From Nocardioides marinus (GTDB taxonomy: Bacteria > Pseudomonadota > Alphaproteobacteria > Rhodobacterales > Rhodobacteraceae): a DNA stretch of 64,000 nt. Location: assembly GCA_019801415.1 (NCBI GenBank), contig JAHVJD010000007.1:62001-126000 (forward strand), written 5' to 3'. The position numbers were made by a program, and so were the translations under genes. The notes beneath the pieces were generated by a model that was given only the letters and a program-made list of their open reading frames with translations, had not been told where the DNA came from and ran no database searches. Within the stretch, counting starts at the first letter, position 1. Each line of letters starts with the position of its first letter. Positions 25,403-33,730 of this stretch are shown here, piece by piece.

Positions 25403-26333
25403 CCCGGTTCGCGGTATCCATACCAAACGGCCCGCCGACTATCTGCCAAGCGGGGTGGAGTGGGGCACGCTGGCGCTGATCTTGTTCTGTTACGCGGCTT
25501 GGCTGGCCGCGCTCTGGCTGCTGCCCGAGGTCAGCCTTCTGGCGGCCGTTCTGGCGCTGGGCGGTCTCAGCGCGCTGCATTCATCGCTCAGTCATGAGGC
25601 GCTGCATGGCCATCCCTTCCGCCGAGCCTGGCTCAACGAGGCGCTGATGTTTCTGCCGCTCAGCGTGGCGGTCCCCTATGGGCGGTTTCGCGATACCCAT
25701 CTTGCACATCACAGGGACGAACGGCTCACCGATCCGTATGACGACCCGGAGAGCAATTTCCAGGACCCGCAGGTCTGGGCGCGTCTACCGCGCTGGTGGC
25801 GCTACCTGCTGCAGGTCAACAACACGTTGCTGGGACGCGTGACACTCGGACCGCTGATCGGTCAGGTTCGTTTCATGGCATCGGACTGGCGGCTGATCCG
25901 CGCGGGGCAGTCGGGGGTGCTGCGTGACTGGATCCTGCATGGCGTTGGGCTGGTCGGCGTCCTGGGCGTGGTCTGGCTGTCACCCGCCCCCATGTGGGTG
26001 GCTTTGGCAGGCGCCTATCTGGGGCTGGGGCTGCTGAAGATCCGTACCTTCCTGGAGCATCGCGCCCATGAAGCCGTGCATGGTCGTTGCGTGGTGATTG
26101 AGGATCGAGGGCCGCTGGCCTTCCTGTTCCTGAACAACAACCTGCATCTGGTCCATCACATGTATCCGGGCGTGCCCTGGTACGCGCTTCCGCGGCTCTA
26201 CCGGGCCGAGCGGCGGCGGTTCCTGCGGGCCAACGGCGGCTATGTCTACCGCAGCTATGCCGAGGTCTTCCGCCGCTTCCTGCTGCGCGCCAAGGACCCG
26301 GTGCCGCATCCGCTCTGGTCGCCGCGGGATTAA
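25395..26333 (+). CDS. Membrane fatty acid desaturase / hydroxylase family protein
   Basis: Integral-membrane di-iron enzyme of 312 residues. Three His boxes are present: HEALHGH (67-73), HLAHH (102-106) and HLVHH (251-255), with an extra EHRAHE at 221-226. About four transmembrane helices. The family introduces double bonds or hydroxyl groups into acyl chains; the exact substrate (phospholipid, ornithine lipid or carotenoid) is unresolved. The overlap with DUF2061 and the divergent XRE gene suggest a controlled lipid-modifying unit. Confidence 0.9.
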   Translation: MADPVRGIHTKRPADYLPSGVEWGTLALILFCYAAWLAALWLLPEVSLLAAVLALGGLSALHSSLSHEALHGHPFRRAWLNEALMFLPLSVAVPYGRFRDTHLAHHRDERLTDPYDDPESNFQDPQVWARLPRWWRYLLQVNNTLLGRVTLGPLIGQVRFMASDWRLIRAGQSGVLRDWILHGVGLVGVLGVVWLSPAPMWVALAGAYLGLGLLKIRTFLEHRAHEAVHGRCVVIEDRGPLAFLFLNNNLHLVHHMYPGVPWYALPRLYRAERRRFLRANGGYVYRSYAEVFRRFLLRAKDPVPHPLWSPRD

Positions 26334-26353
26334 TCGCCCATAAGCAGGCTCAT

Positions 26354-27254
26354 GATAGCCTGGATACCCGTCTCGATTGCCGCGGCCGCGTTTCAAACCG
26401 TGCGCTTCATGCTGCAGAAGATCCTCAGCAGTGTCACCCTGTCGCCGGGCGGAGCAACGTTTGCGCGCTTTGTCTACTCGGCCCCTTTCATTCTATGTGG
26501 GCTGGCGGTCTACCTGGGGATCAGCGGCACCGCCTTGCCTGCCTTGGGGCTGCTGTTCTGGGCCTTTGTGGCGTTCGGCGGTACCGCGCAGATCCTGGCC
26601 ACGATCTGCACGGTGGCCTTGTTCAAACAGCGCAATTTCGCCGTCGGCATCACCTTCACCAAGACCGAAGTCGTTCAGACCGCACTTGTTGGGCTCGTGG
26701 TGCTCGGCGATCCGGTCAGCCTGTGGGGCTGGGTGGCCATCCTGATCGGGTTGGGCGGCGTCTTGGTGTTGTCGCGGGCGCCTGATGCTGTCGGCGCGTG
26801 GTGGCGCCATCTGACACATCGCGCGGCGCTGCTGGGGCTGGCTTCGGGCGTGCTGTTTGCCTGTTCCGCTGTCAGCTACCGCGGCGCATCCTTGCAGCTA
26901 CCGGAACTGGAGCCTGCCGTGCGCGCTGCGGTCACGTTGGCAGCCGTGGTCAGCCTTCAGACCGTGCTGATGGCCGCCTGGCTGGGGCTGCGGCAACCGG
27001 GTGAGATCGCCCGTGTATGGGCGGCGCGACGCGTCGCGGTCTGGGTCGGCCTGACCAGCATGGCGGGCTCATTTTGCTGGTTCTGGGCCTTCAGCTTGCA
27101 AAACGCAGCCTATGTCAAGGCGGTGGGCCAGGTGGAGTTGCTGCTGTCGCTGCTCGCCTCGGTGCTGTTTTTCAAGGAGACCGTGACCCGACGCGAGATG
27201 CTGGGGATGGCGCTGCTGGTGCTGTCGATCCTTGCGCTGGTGCTGGCTGGGTAA
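26354..27254 (+). CDS. EamA/DMT-family transporter
   Basis: Inner-membrane protein of about 300 residues with ten hydrophobic helices in two EamA halves (GGATFARFVYSAPFIL early; FSLQNAAYVKAVGQVELLLS and LFFKETVTRREMLGMALLVL late). These carriers export amino acids, nucleobases or metabolites; the substrate is unknown. It starts about 20 bp after the desaturase stop and may share its transcript. Confidence 0.88.
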
Positions 27255-27274
27255 CCAACGCAGCGCGGTTGGGA

Positions 27275-28006
27275 TCAGCCATCCGCCGACATCGGGTAGC
27301 CTTTCAGGCGCAGAAACAGGCTGGCCTCATCGTGGTTCTGAAAGAATGGAACACTGCCCGGCGGTTCGGCGTCCCGGATCCGCGCGGTGACTTCAGCCAG
27401 AACCACCTCGGTGATGAAGGGCAGATCGAAACTGCGGACGGCGCTTAGCGGAATCCACTGGAGGTGGGACAGCTCGTCCGATGCGCGTGAGAAGTCATCC
27501 AGATCACCGTTGATCTGATCGGCATCGACCAGAAAGAAACGGGCATCGAACCGGCGCGGCCGACCCGGAGGTGTCAACGCGCGAAACACGAACTGCATGG
27601 CCCGCGCCGAGGGCAGATGGCCAGTGGCCGCGAAGCTGCGCCAATCCGGAGGCACTTCGCCGGGCCAGGTGCCGGGCTCCCCCAGGATCAGACCGGTTTC
27701 CTCCCACAGCTCGCGCACGGCGGCGACCGCGAGGGCGTGTTGCACATCCGTCGGCGCATGGTCGCACAACCGCTGGCGGCAGAGGTCCGGCAGTGGCGAG
27801 GCCAGCGGAACCTGTTGGTCCGCGAGATCCACAGCGCCGCCGGGAAAGACGAACTTGTTGGGCATGAAGGCCGCTTTGGCGCCGCGTTGCCCCATCAGCA
27901 CCTGTGGGTCATCCCCCATGCGGCCCCGAACTGCGATGACGGTTGCGGCGTTGCGGATGGCTGTCTTGTCGGTGGTTGTCTGTCCGTAGGGAGCGCGGTC
28001 GGTCAT
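27275..28006 (-). CDS. NUDIX hydrolase
   Basis: Protein of 243 residues with the Nudix box spread over residues about 65-110: GGAVD, then AVRELWEETGLIL (REx2EExGx). NUDIX enzymes hydrolyse nucleoside diphosphate derivatives. Length and the leading conserved stretch MGQRGAKAAFMPNKFVFPGG resemble the CoA-pyrophosphatase/RNA decapping-like alphaproteobacterial group. Start MTDRAPYGQTT at 28006 was chosen; upstream residues are low-complexity. Convergent with the EamA gene. Confidence 0.9.
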   Translation of the reverse strand: MTDRAPYGQTTTDKTAIRNAATVIAVRGRMGDDPQVLMGQRGAKAAFMPNKFVFPGGAVDLADQQVPLASPLPDLCRQRLCDHAPTDVQHALAVAAVRELWEETGLILGEPGTWPGEVPPDWRSFAATGHLPSARAMQFVFRALTPPGRPRRFDARFFLVDADQINGDLDDFSRASDELSHLQWIPLSAVRSFDLPFITEVVLAEVTARIRDAEPPGSVPFFQNHDEASLFLRLKGYPMSADG

Positions 28007-28257
28007 GTTTGGTTTTTCTTTCTGTCTGCCGGGCGGCACGCGAGCGGCCCTTGCCTTGGCGCCGACGGTAGCGCGAAGCGGTGCGCCAGCCAATCGTGAA
28101 ATCCGCCCTTCGGTGCGCTGCATGGCCTAGGGTAACCCCCGGGCGTTGGGCGGTGCAAATCGCAGGCGGAATTTTTTTCGACGGAACGGCGAAGCTGCGG
28201 CGTTTTTCTTGGGCATCGGGCAGCACGGAGCTGCCGATCGGACAAGGAGAAGATGAC

Positions 28258-28737
28258 ATGAAACACAACACGTTCATCGCCGCGATTGTAGCCGTCGCCT
28301 GCGCCACCGCTTCCGGGGTGGCCTTGGCCAAGGGCGGGCCTCACCACGGGCCGAAGATGTCATTTGAAGAACTCGATGCAGATGGCAGCGGTGAGGTCAC
28401 CCAGGCCGAGTTGCAGGCGCACAAACAGGCTCGCTTTGCCTCCGCGGATGCCAATGGTGACGGGCTCCTGTCATTGGACGAACTGCAGGCGCAGGCCAGC
28501 GCCAAGGCCGCAGAGCGCGCGGCGCGGATGCTGGAACGCTTTGACAAGAACGGCGATGGCAGTTTGAGTGAGGGCGAGATGCCGAAGCCGCGCGATGGCG
28601 CCCGCATGTTCGAGCGCATGGACCGTGATGGCAGCGGGGGCATTTCGAAACAGGAGTTTGAGGAAGCCCGGATGCATCGCGGTGGCAAGCATCGTCACGC
28701 GCCGGGGGCTGACGGGACCAAGACGGAGCAGAACTGA
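28258..28737 (+). CDS. Exported protein with four EF-hands
   Basis: Calcium-binding protein of 159 residues with a signal peptide (MKHNTFIAAIVAVACATASG, cut near LAKGG). Four EF-hand loops: D40-ADGSGEVTQAE51, D64-ANGDGLLSLDE75, D96-KNGDGSLSEGE107 and D122-RDGSGGISKQE133, each with the expected acidic ligands. The tail is rich in His and basic residues (MHRGGKHRHAP). It lies directly before an ECF sigma factor gene and may be a sensor or target of it. ATG 28258 follows AAGGAGAAG. Confidence 0.92.
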   Translation: MKHNTFIAAIVAVACATASGVALAKGGPHHGPKMSFEELDADGSGEVTQAELQAHKQARFASADANGDGLLSLDELQAQASAKAAERAARMLERFDKNGDGSLSEGEMPKPRDGARMFERMDRDGSGGISKQEFEEARMHRGGKHRHAPGADGTKTEQN

Positions 28738-28804
28738 TCGCTGACCAGTGCTGGACAAGGCGCAAATACAAGGGCGCCGGACCCCATCTCGGGGGCCGGC
28801 AGCC

Positions 28805-29392
28805 ATGACGGCGGCGGATGCGAGCGACGAGCTTTCGGACGATGCGCTTTTGCGGCTCTATGCCAACGGCGACCGGCGCGCGGCGGCGGAGCTGACGACG
28901 CGTCTGGCGCCGCGGGTCTACGGGGTCGCGATGCGGGTGATGAACAGCCATGCCGAGGCCGAGGACGTCACGCAGGAGGCGATGCTGCGGCTGTGGAAGA
29001 TGGCACCCGACTGGCAGCCCGGAGCGGCGAAAGTCTCAACATGGCTGTACCGGGTGGCGATGAACCTGTGCATCGACCGCAAGCGGCGCGCCCGTGGCGG
29101 GCATGTGGACCTTGATGCGGTGCCGGAACCGCCGGACCAGGGGCAGTCTGCGGCTGAACGGATGCAGGAGACGGCGCGACAGGACGCGCTGCAGGGGGCG
29201 CTGATGAGGTTGCCGGAACGACAACGCCAGGCGGTGGTGCTGCGGCACCTCGAGGAACTCTCCAACCCGGAGATCGCCGCCATTATGGAAATCACTGTCG
29301 AGGCGGTGGAAAGTCTCACCGCCCGCGGTAAGAGGGCGCTTGCTGCGGCACTGGCCGGGCGGCGCGCAGAATTGGGGTATAGCGATGGCTGA
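28805..29392 (+). CDS. ECF-type RNA polymerase sigma factor
   Basis: Extracytoplasmic function sigma factor of about 195 residues. Region 2 is seen in LYANGDRRAAAELTTRL ... AEAEDVTQEAMLRLWKMAPDW and region 4 in RLPERQRQAVVLRHLEELSNPEIAAIMEI (quoted in parts). An upstream ATG at 28748 would add 19 weakly conserved residues; 28805 is preferred. Its 3' end overlaps the next gene by 8 bp, the standard arrangement of sigma and its membrane regulator. Confidence 0.9.
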   Translation: MTAADASDELSDDALLRLYANGDRRAAAELTTRLAPRVYGVAMRVMNSHAEAEDVTQEAMLRLWKMAPDWQPGAAKVSTWLYRVAMNLCIDRKRRARGGHVDLDAVPEPPDQGQSAAERMQETARQDALQGALMRLPERQRQAVVLRHLEELSNPEIAAIMEITVEAVESLTARGKRALAAALAGRRAELGYSDG

Positions 29393-29804
29393 CATGGACA
29401 AGGCAGACCCGAACACACACGGGCGGGAGGACCCGGCCGATCTCGCGCACGTGTATGAGCTGTTCGCCACGGCACGTGCCGCCCGTCCGGCGCTTCCAGT
29501 GCATCTGGCCGCGGCCATCCTTGACGATGCGGCTGCGCAGCAACCGGATGGCACGGTCGCCGCGTTGGCGCCGCGAAATACGCGTGAAGGTTTTGGGCGC
29601 TGGCGGCACTTGTTGAATGCGGTCGGTGGTTGGCCTGCATTCGGCGGGTTTGCCATGGCCAGTGCGGCGGGCCTGTGGCTGGGGCTGTCGCCGCCGTCCT
29701 TCATCCCCGATCCAGTGGTCTTGGCGGGATTGGACGCCGACAGCCAGCGAATGCCCTTCGACGGATATGAAATGGCCATGGTGCTGAGCGAGGATATGCA
29801 ATGA
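29385..29804 (+). CDS. Small membrane protein, candidate anti-sigma factor
   Basis: Protein of 139 residues with an acidic cytoplasmic N-terminus (about 70 residues) and one hydrophobic helix around 85-108 (WPAFGGFAMASAAGLWLGLS), then a short periplasmic tail. No zinc (HxxxCxxC) anti-sigma motif is present. Overlap with the sigma gene and membrane topology make an anti-sigma role likely; no homologue is recognised. Confidence 0.7.
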   Translation: MADMDKADPNTHGREDPADLAHVYELFATARAARPALPVHLAAAILDDAAAQQPDGTVAALAPRNTREGFGRWRHLLNAVGGWPAFGGFAMASAAGLWLGLSPPSFIPDPVVLAGLDADSQRMPFDGYEMAMVLSEDMQ

Positions 29805-30292
29805 GCGAACAGGACGGGGCCCCGAAAAACGGTGCCAGAACCGGAATGCGCCGCTGGGTGAAACTGCTGCTGACAGCGTCGCTGGCGCTGAACCTTGCGG
29901 TGATTGGTCTCGCCGCGGGGGCGGCACTGCGTCATGCCGGACAAAAGAAGAATTGGCACCGGCCACCAGACGTGGGGGCGATGATCTTTCGTGAGCTGGA
30001 CCGGGACACCCGCAGGAAGCTGCGGCAGGAAGCCGGTGGTCCGCACGGCAGCTATGTGCAGCGCCGTCATGCCGAGGCTGAGCGGGTGATTGCGATCCTG
30101 CGCAAGGACACCTTTGATGCGGAGGCGTTGTTGGCGGAACTGCGGCAACAGGCGGACGCCCGGCATGATTTTCATCTGAAGCTCCAGAACGCCTGGGTGC
30201 GAAAGCTCGCGGAGATGGCGCCGAAGGAGCGGCAGGACTTCGCTGATCGGGTGGCGGAACGCTTTGCCCGCGGGGCCGCAAAGCGGCCCTGA
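29801..30292 (+). CDS. ZraP/CnrX-like periplasmic heavy-metal sensor protein
   Basis: Protein of 163 residues: one transmembrane helix near residues 18-45 (WVKLLLTASLALNLAVIGLAAG) and a helical periplasmic domain with ELDRDTRRKLRQEAGG, RRHAEAERVIAILRKDTFD and AELRQQADARHDFH. It resembles the periplasmic heavy-metal sensor / Spy-like chaperone group. A 4-bp overlap with the upstream gene shows operon membership. Together with the sigma pair it may detect metal or envelope stress. Confidence 0.82.
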   Translation: MSEQDGAPKNGARTGMRRWVKLLLTASLALNLAVIGLAAGAALRHAGQKKNWHRPPDVGAMIFRELDRDTRRKLRQEAGGPHGSYVQRRHAEAERVIAILRKDTFDAEALLAELRQQADARHDFHLKLQNAWVRKLAEMAPKERQDFADRVAERFARGAAKRP

Positions 30293-30506
30293 CAATCGCA
30301 GGAAACTGTTTTGCCTTCTCTTTCAGGGGTTGTTGCGAGCGCCGCCAAAACCCCTTTGAATTGCAAATTGTCGCTTAATGCCCGTAACTTACACGTTGCC
30401 AAGTTTCGCCGCCCTGTGACAGGGTTGTCTGGTGGCCGCTCAGGTCACGGCTGCGGGGCTGGAGAGGGGGCCTGCGGTGTTTTGAGGCTGAAGGAGGAGC
30501 GCAGAC

Positions 30507-31007
30507 ATGTCAGGAGCCGATAGCGCGGCCGGTGCGGTCGAGACCGTAGAGGCCATCGCCCGCCGCGAGGATTTGACGTCATCAGACAAGCTGAAAGAGC
30601 TGCTGGTTTTCGGCAACACCTTCTTCAAGACATCGTCAGGGCTGGTCAGCCGGGTCGAGGACAGCCGCTATACCGTCATGCACTGTGCGTCGCATGAGGT
30701 GGAGGTTGAACCCGGGACAGAGTTTGCACTGGAAGAGACCTACTGCAGCCACACGCTGAAGGCCGCCGGGCCGGTCGCCTTCCACCGCGCCGGCACGTCG
30801 GAGATTTCGGGACATCCCTGTTACGATATGTTCCAACTGGAAACCTATGTCGGGGCCCCTGTCGTGATAGACGGGGCGACCTGGGGCACGGTGAACTTCA
30901 CGGCGATCGAGGCGCGGGATCCGTTTGCACCAGAAGATCTCGAGGTCATGGCGGCCCTCAGCACTGCCGTGGGGCAAACGCTGGCGTCAGCCGATCACGC
31001 GGCCTGA
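30507..31007 (+). CDS. GAF domain protein
   Basis: Stand-alone GAF-type sensor of 166 residues (SSGLVSRVEDSRYTVMHC ... LEETYCSHTLKA ... MFQLETYVGAPVVIDGATWGTVNF). It has no output domain, so it may act on a partner. Cysteines near residues 64 and 88 could be redox- or chromophore-related, but this is not shown. It is convergent with the diguanylate cyclase gene; their 3' ends overlap by 13 bp. Confidence 0.88.
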   Translation: MSGADSAAGAVETVEAIARREDLTSSDKLKELLVFGNTFFKTSSGLVSRVEDSRYTVMHCASHEVEVEPGTEFALEETYCSHTLKAAGPVAFHRAGTSEISGHPCYDMFQLETYVGAPVVIDGATWGTVNFTAIEARDPFAPEDLEVMAALSTAVGQTLASADHAA

Positions 31008-32389
31008 ATGCAGCCGGTCGGCAAGGTGACCTGGTTGCGCCCTGCATTCTTGGCATTGTAGAGCGCCTGATCTGCCTTTTCGATCAGCGTGGTGGCGTTG
31101 AGATCCTGTCCCCCGCCGCCCATCACAGCACCAATGCTGATGGTAACCCGCACCGGCTGGGCGGAACCGGGTACCTGAAAGGGCTTGCTGTTGATGGCGT
31201 TGCACAGCGCGATGGCAGCCATGCCGGCCTCTGCCTCGGTGGCTCCGGGCAACACCGCCATGAACTCTTCGCCGCCGACTCGGGCCAGCAGGTCTGCCGG
31301 GCGCAGGACGGCTTGCATGCGTCGGGCGGCCTCAATTAGCACCGCGTCGCCAGCGGGGTGGCCGTAGAGATCGTTGATCCTTTTGAAATGGTCGAGATCG
31401 GCGAGCATGACGGCGAATTTTTCGCCGCTCACGGCTGCGGCCTGGGTGGTTCGATCCAGGAATGGGCGGGCATAGCGTCGATTGTGCAGGCCCGTCATCG
31501 GATCCTGCACCGCGGCCCGCAGCCCGTTCCGGACGCTGTCGCGCAGGCGGTCCTGGTGTATCTTCTGCCGCAGTTGGGCGGTCAGGCGCAGCTCCAGTTC
31601 GGCCACGTCGAAGCCGTGTTGCAGCACGTCATGCGCCCCGCGGTCGAGGGCTTCGGCAGCCAGCTCTGCATCGCCGGGGTTCGGTATCGCGATGACGACA
31701 GATTTTCGGGTTGCCGCACGGGCGCGCAGATCGGCCAGAAGCCGCAGCCCGGCGCTGGCGGATTGCTCGGTCAGCTCGATGATGATGGCATCCGCGACCG
31801 GCGCCTGCATAAGCCCCTGAATGTCGCTGATCGCATGGGTGCGCAAGCCAAAGGGCAGGCAGGTTGCCAATTGGTCACGCCAGGTTTTGGCTGCGCGGGG
31901 ATCCTGTGCCACCAGCGCGACGGTCGCTTGTTGCAGCTCCTCGCTATTGCTTCGGTCGCTGAGGGGCAACATGAACCCATGAGACGCGTCGCGCTGCAGG
32001 TTCAGCTCCTCGGAGGCCGAGCGCGCGCGAAGCAGGCTGCGGATGCGGGCTTGCAGGATCACGTCGTTCACTGGTTGCTGCAAGACGTCATCAATCCCTG
32101 CAGCCAGCGCGGCCAGTCGGGCTTGCGGTCCCTCGGTGTCGCTCACCGCGATCAGCGGCAGGTCGGCGAGGCTCTCGTCGTTGGACAACTCGCGCTTGAC
32201 GTCGGCCGCAGTCCCATCGGGCAGCGACATGGCGGAAAGCACCAGGTCGGGGCGATGCTGGCGAATGGCTGGCAGCACCTCGGCAAGGCTGCCAGCCTGA
32301 ACCACATCGTAATAGGCGGCCGCCAGCTGCACCTTCAGCATGATGCGGTTGGTGGAGACGCCGTCGATGACCAGGATCGTTCCTTGCAC
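30995..32389 (-). CDS. PleD-like diguanylate cyclase with degenerate receiver domains
   Basis: Protein of 464 residues: receiver-like domain 1 (about 1-115), receiver-like domain 2 (about 145-270) and a GGEEF domain (about 300-460). GGEEF and the I-site RPAD, five residues before it, are intact, so c-di-GMP synthesis with product inhibition is expected. In receiver 1 the acid pair is D9-G10, the phospho-acceptor position is S52 (LVLSAMSL) and the conserved Lys is Q105. GTG 32389 is the preferred start (AAGGA upstream and family-like VQGTILVID); TTG at 32413 is the alternative. Confidence 0.9.
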   Translation of the reverse strand: MQGTILVIDGVSTNRIMLKVQLAAAYYDVVQAGSLAEVLPAIRQHRPDLVLSAMSLPDGTAADVKRELSNDESLADLPLIAVSDTEGPQARLAALAAGIDDVLQQPVNDVILQARIRSLLRARSASEELNLQRDASHGFMLPLSDRSNSEELQQATVALVAQDPRAAKTWRDQLATCLPFGLRTHAISDIQGLMQAPVADAIIIELTEQSASAGLRLLADLRARAATRKSVVIAIPNPGDAELAAEALDRGAHDVLQHGFDVAELELRLTAQLRQKIHQDRLRDSVRNGLRAAVQDPMTGLHNRRYARPFLDRTTQAAAVSGEKFAVMLADLDHFKRINDLYGHPAGDAVLIEAARRMQAVLRPADLLARVGGEEFMAVLPGATEAEAGMAAIALCNAINSKPFQVPGSAQPVRVTISIGAVMGGGGQDLNATTLIEKADQALYNAKNAGRNQVTLPTGCIQAA

Positions 32390-32515
32390 GCGGTATCCTT
32401 TCGCCCCTTGCAAATCCTATGACTGGAAGTTTTGCTGAGACTGGTTAAGAAACCCTTTCGTATTTTTACTAAATTGGCCGCAATGCGGCGGGAAAGCGGG
32501 GCAAAAGTGGAGAAT

Positions 32516-32800
32516 ATGCGGTTTTCCGCTGACGCAGCGGAGACGCTGGCGCTAAAGGTTTTGGGCTGGCTGGCAGGCAATGATGAGCTTTTGCCGGTGT
32601 TTCTGGGCGCCACCGGCGCCAGCGAGGCGGATCTGCGGGCCCGGGCGACAGAGCCTGAATTCCTGGGCTCGGTGCTCGATTTCTTAACGATGGACGACAA
32701 TTGGGTGATGCAGTTCTGCGATGGGGCCGGTCTGCCCTATGAGGCGCCGATGATGGCGCGGATGGCGCTGCCGGGCGGTGCGCAGGTGAACTGGACCTGA
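32516..32800 (+). CDS. DUF3572 family protein
   Basis: Small protein of about 94 residues, common in alphaproteobacteria. Conserved features are the ETLALKVLGWLAGNDELL helix, RARATEPEFLGSVLDFL and the acidic MDDNWVMQFC segment. Function unknown. Start MRFSADAAET (32516) follows GGAG; 32483 would add 11 residues. It is divergent from the cyclase gene and 38 bp before the HAD gene. Confidence 0.8.
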   Translation: MRFSADAAETLALKVLGWLAGNDELLPVFLGATGASEADLRARATEPEFLGSVLDFLTMDDNWVMQFCDGAGLPYEAPMMARMALPGGAQVNWT

Positions 32801-32838
32801 TAGGCTCGCCTGCGAATCCGCAGCTGCAAGGACCTGTC

Positions 32839-33528
32839 ATGCCAATTGAAGCCCTCCTGTTCGACAAGGACGGAACCCTGTTTGATTTCGCGGCCACCTG
32901 GAACGGTTGGGCCGCGGCAGTTCTGGATCGGCTCTCCGGTGGCAACGCCCAGCGGCTGCAGATGATGGCAGCGGAAATCAGCTATGATCTGGACCGCAAG
33001 GCATTCAACCCGGACAGTCTCGTGATCGCGGGCAGCAATGACGAGGTTGCCGCGGTGCTGGCGCCGTTCGTCGATGACATGGATGCCGCGGCGCTGGCAG
33101 ACTACCTGGCCGAAAGTGCCGCCGCGGCGGAGCTGGCTCCGGCCGTGCCGCTGGCAGCCTTTCTCGACGGCCTCAGGACGCGAGGTCTGGTGCTGGGGGT
33201 GATGACCAACGATGCCGAAGTCTCGGCCGTGAGCCAGCTGCGGCGGGCGGGGGTGCTGGACCGGTTTGCCTTCGTGGCGGGCTGCGACAGCGGCCACGGC
33301 GCGAAACCGGATCCGGCGCCGCTTCTGGCCTTCTGCGCCGCAACTGGTGTGGCCCCGGAGCGCACGGCGATGGTCGGCGACAGCTTGCATGACCTGGCGG
33401 CTGGGGCGGCGGCAGGGATGCAGCGGATCGGCGTTTTGACCGGTATGGCGCTGCAAGCGGAGCTGGCACCGCATGCCGATGTGGTGCTGCCCGACATTGG
33501 TCATATCCCGGCCTGGCTGGACCGTTGA
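32839..33528 (+). CDS. HAD-superfamily phosphatase (phosphoglycolate phosphatase-like)
   Basis: Protein of 229 residues with the four HAD motifs: LLFDKDGTLF (nucleophile D9, general acid D11), VMTNDAE (motif II), AKPDPAP (motif III Lys) and MVGDSLHDL (motif IV acidic pair). A helical cap domain lies in between. It resembles Gph-type phosphatases, though substrate specificity cannot be read. Confidence 0.9.
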   Translation: MPIEALLFDKDGTLFDFAATWNGWAAAVLDRLSGGNAQRLQMMAAEISYDLDRKAFNPDSLVIAGSNDEVAAVLAPFVDDMDAAALADYLAESAAAAELAPAVPLAAFLDGLRTRGLVLGVMTNDAEVSAVSQLRRAGVLDRFAFVAGCDSGHGAKPDPAPLLAFCAATGVAPERTAMVGDSLHDLAAGAAAGMQRIGVLTGMALQAELAPHADVVLPDIGHIPAWLDR

Positions 33529-33638
33529 CGCGCCACTGATTCCCGGTCGGTCAGCGTCGGAAGCGACGCGCTGGGCCGATTACTGGGCACTTATGTACAG
33601 AAAATGCCAAATCCGCCCCGCAATGTTCCGAAAGCGAC

Positions 33639-33686
33639 ATGTGCGAGTCGGGTTTGGACAGGTCCGGACCACCCGTGCTGGCACAT
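33639..33686. promoter_or_regulatory. Nested inverted repeats upstream of the MttB-like gene
   Basis: Outer arms ATGTGC (33639-33644) and GCACAT (33681-33686) enclose CGGGT (33649-33653) and ACCCG (33671-33675), with the palindrome GGTCCGGACC in the centre. The stem ends 44 bp before the ATG. It could be an RNA leader structure, an operator, or the terminator of the HAD gene (no T-run). Confidence 0.35.
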
Positions 33687-33730
33687 TTAAGCTCTAGGCC
33701 GGGAGTTGAACGCGCGGCAGGGAGGTTGAA

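Noticed and set aside
30325-30355. AGGGGTT ... AACCCCT hairpin after the ZraP-like gene
   Set aside because: Long loop and no T-run; too weak to call a terminator.
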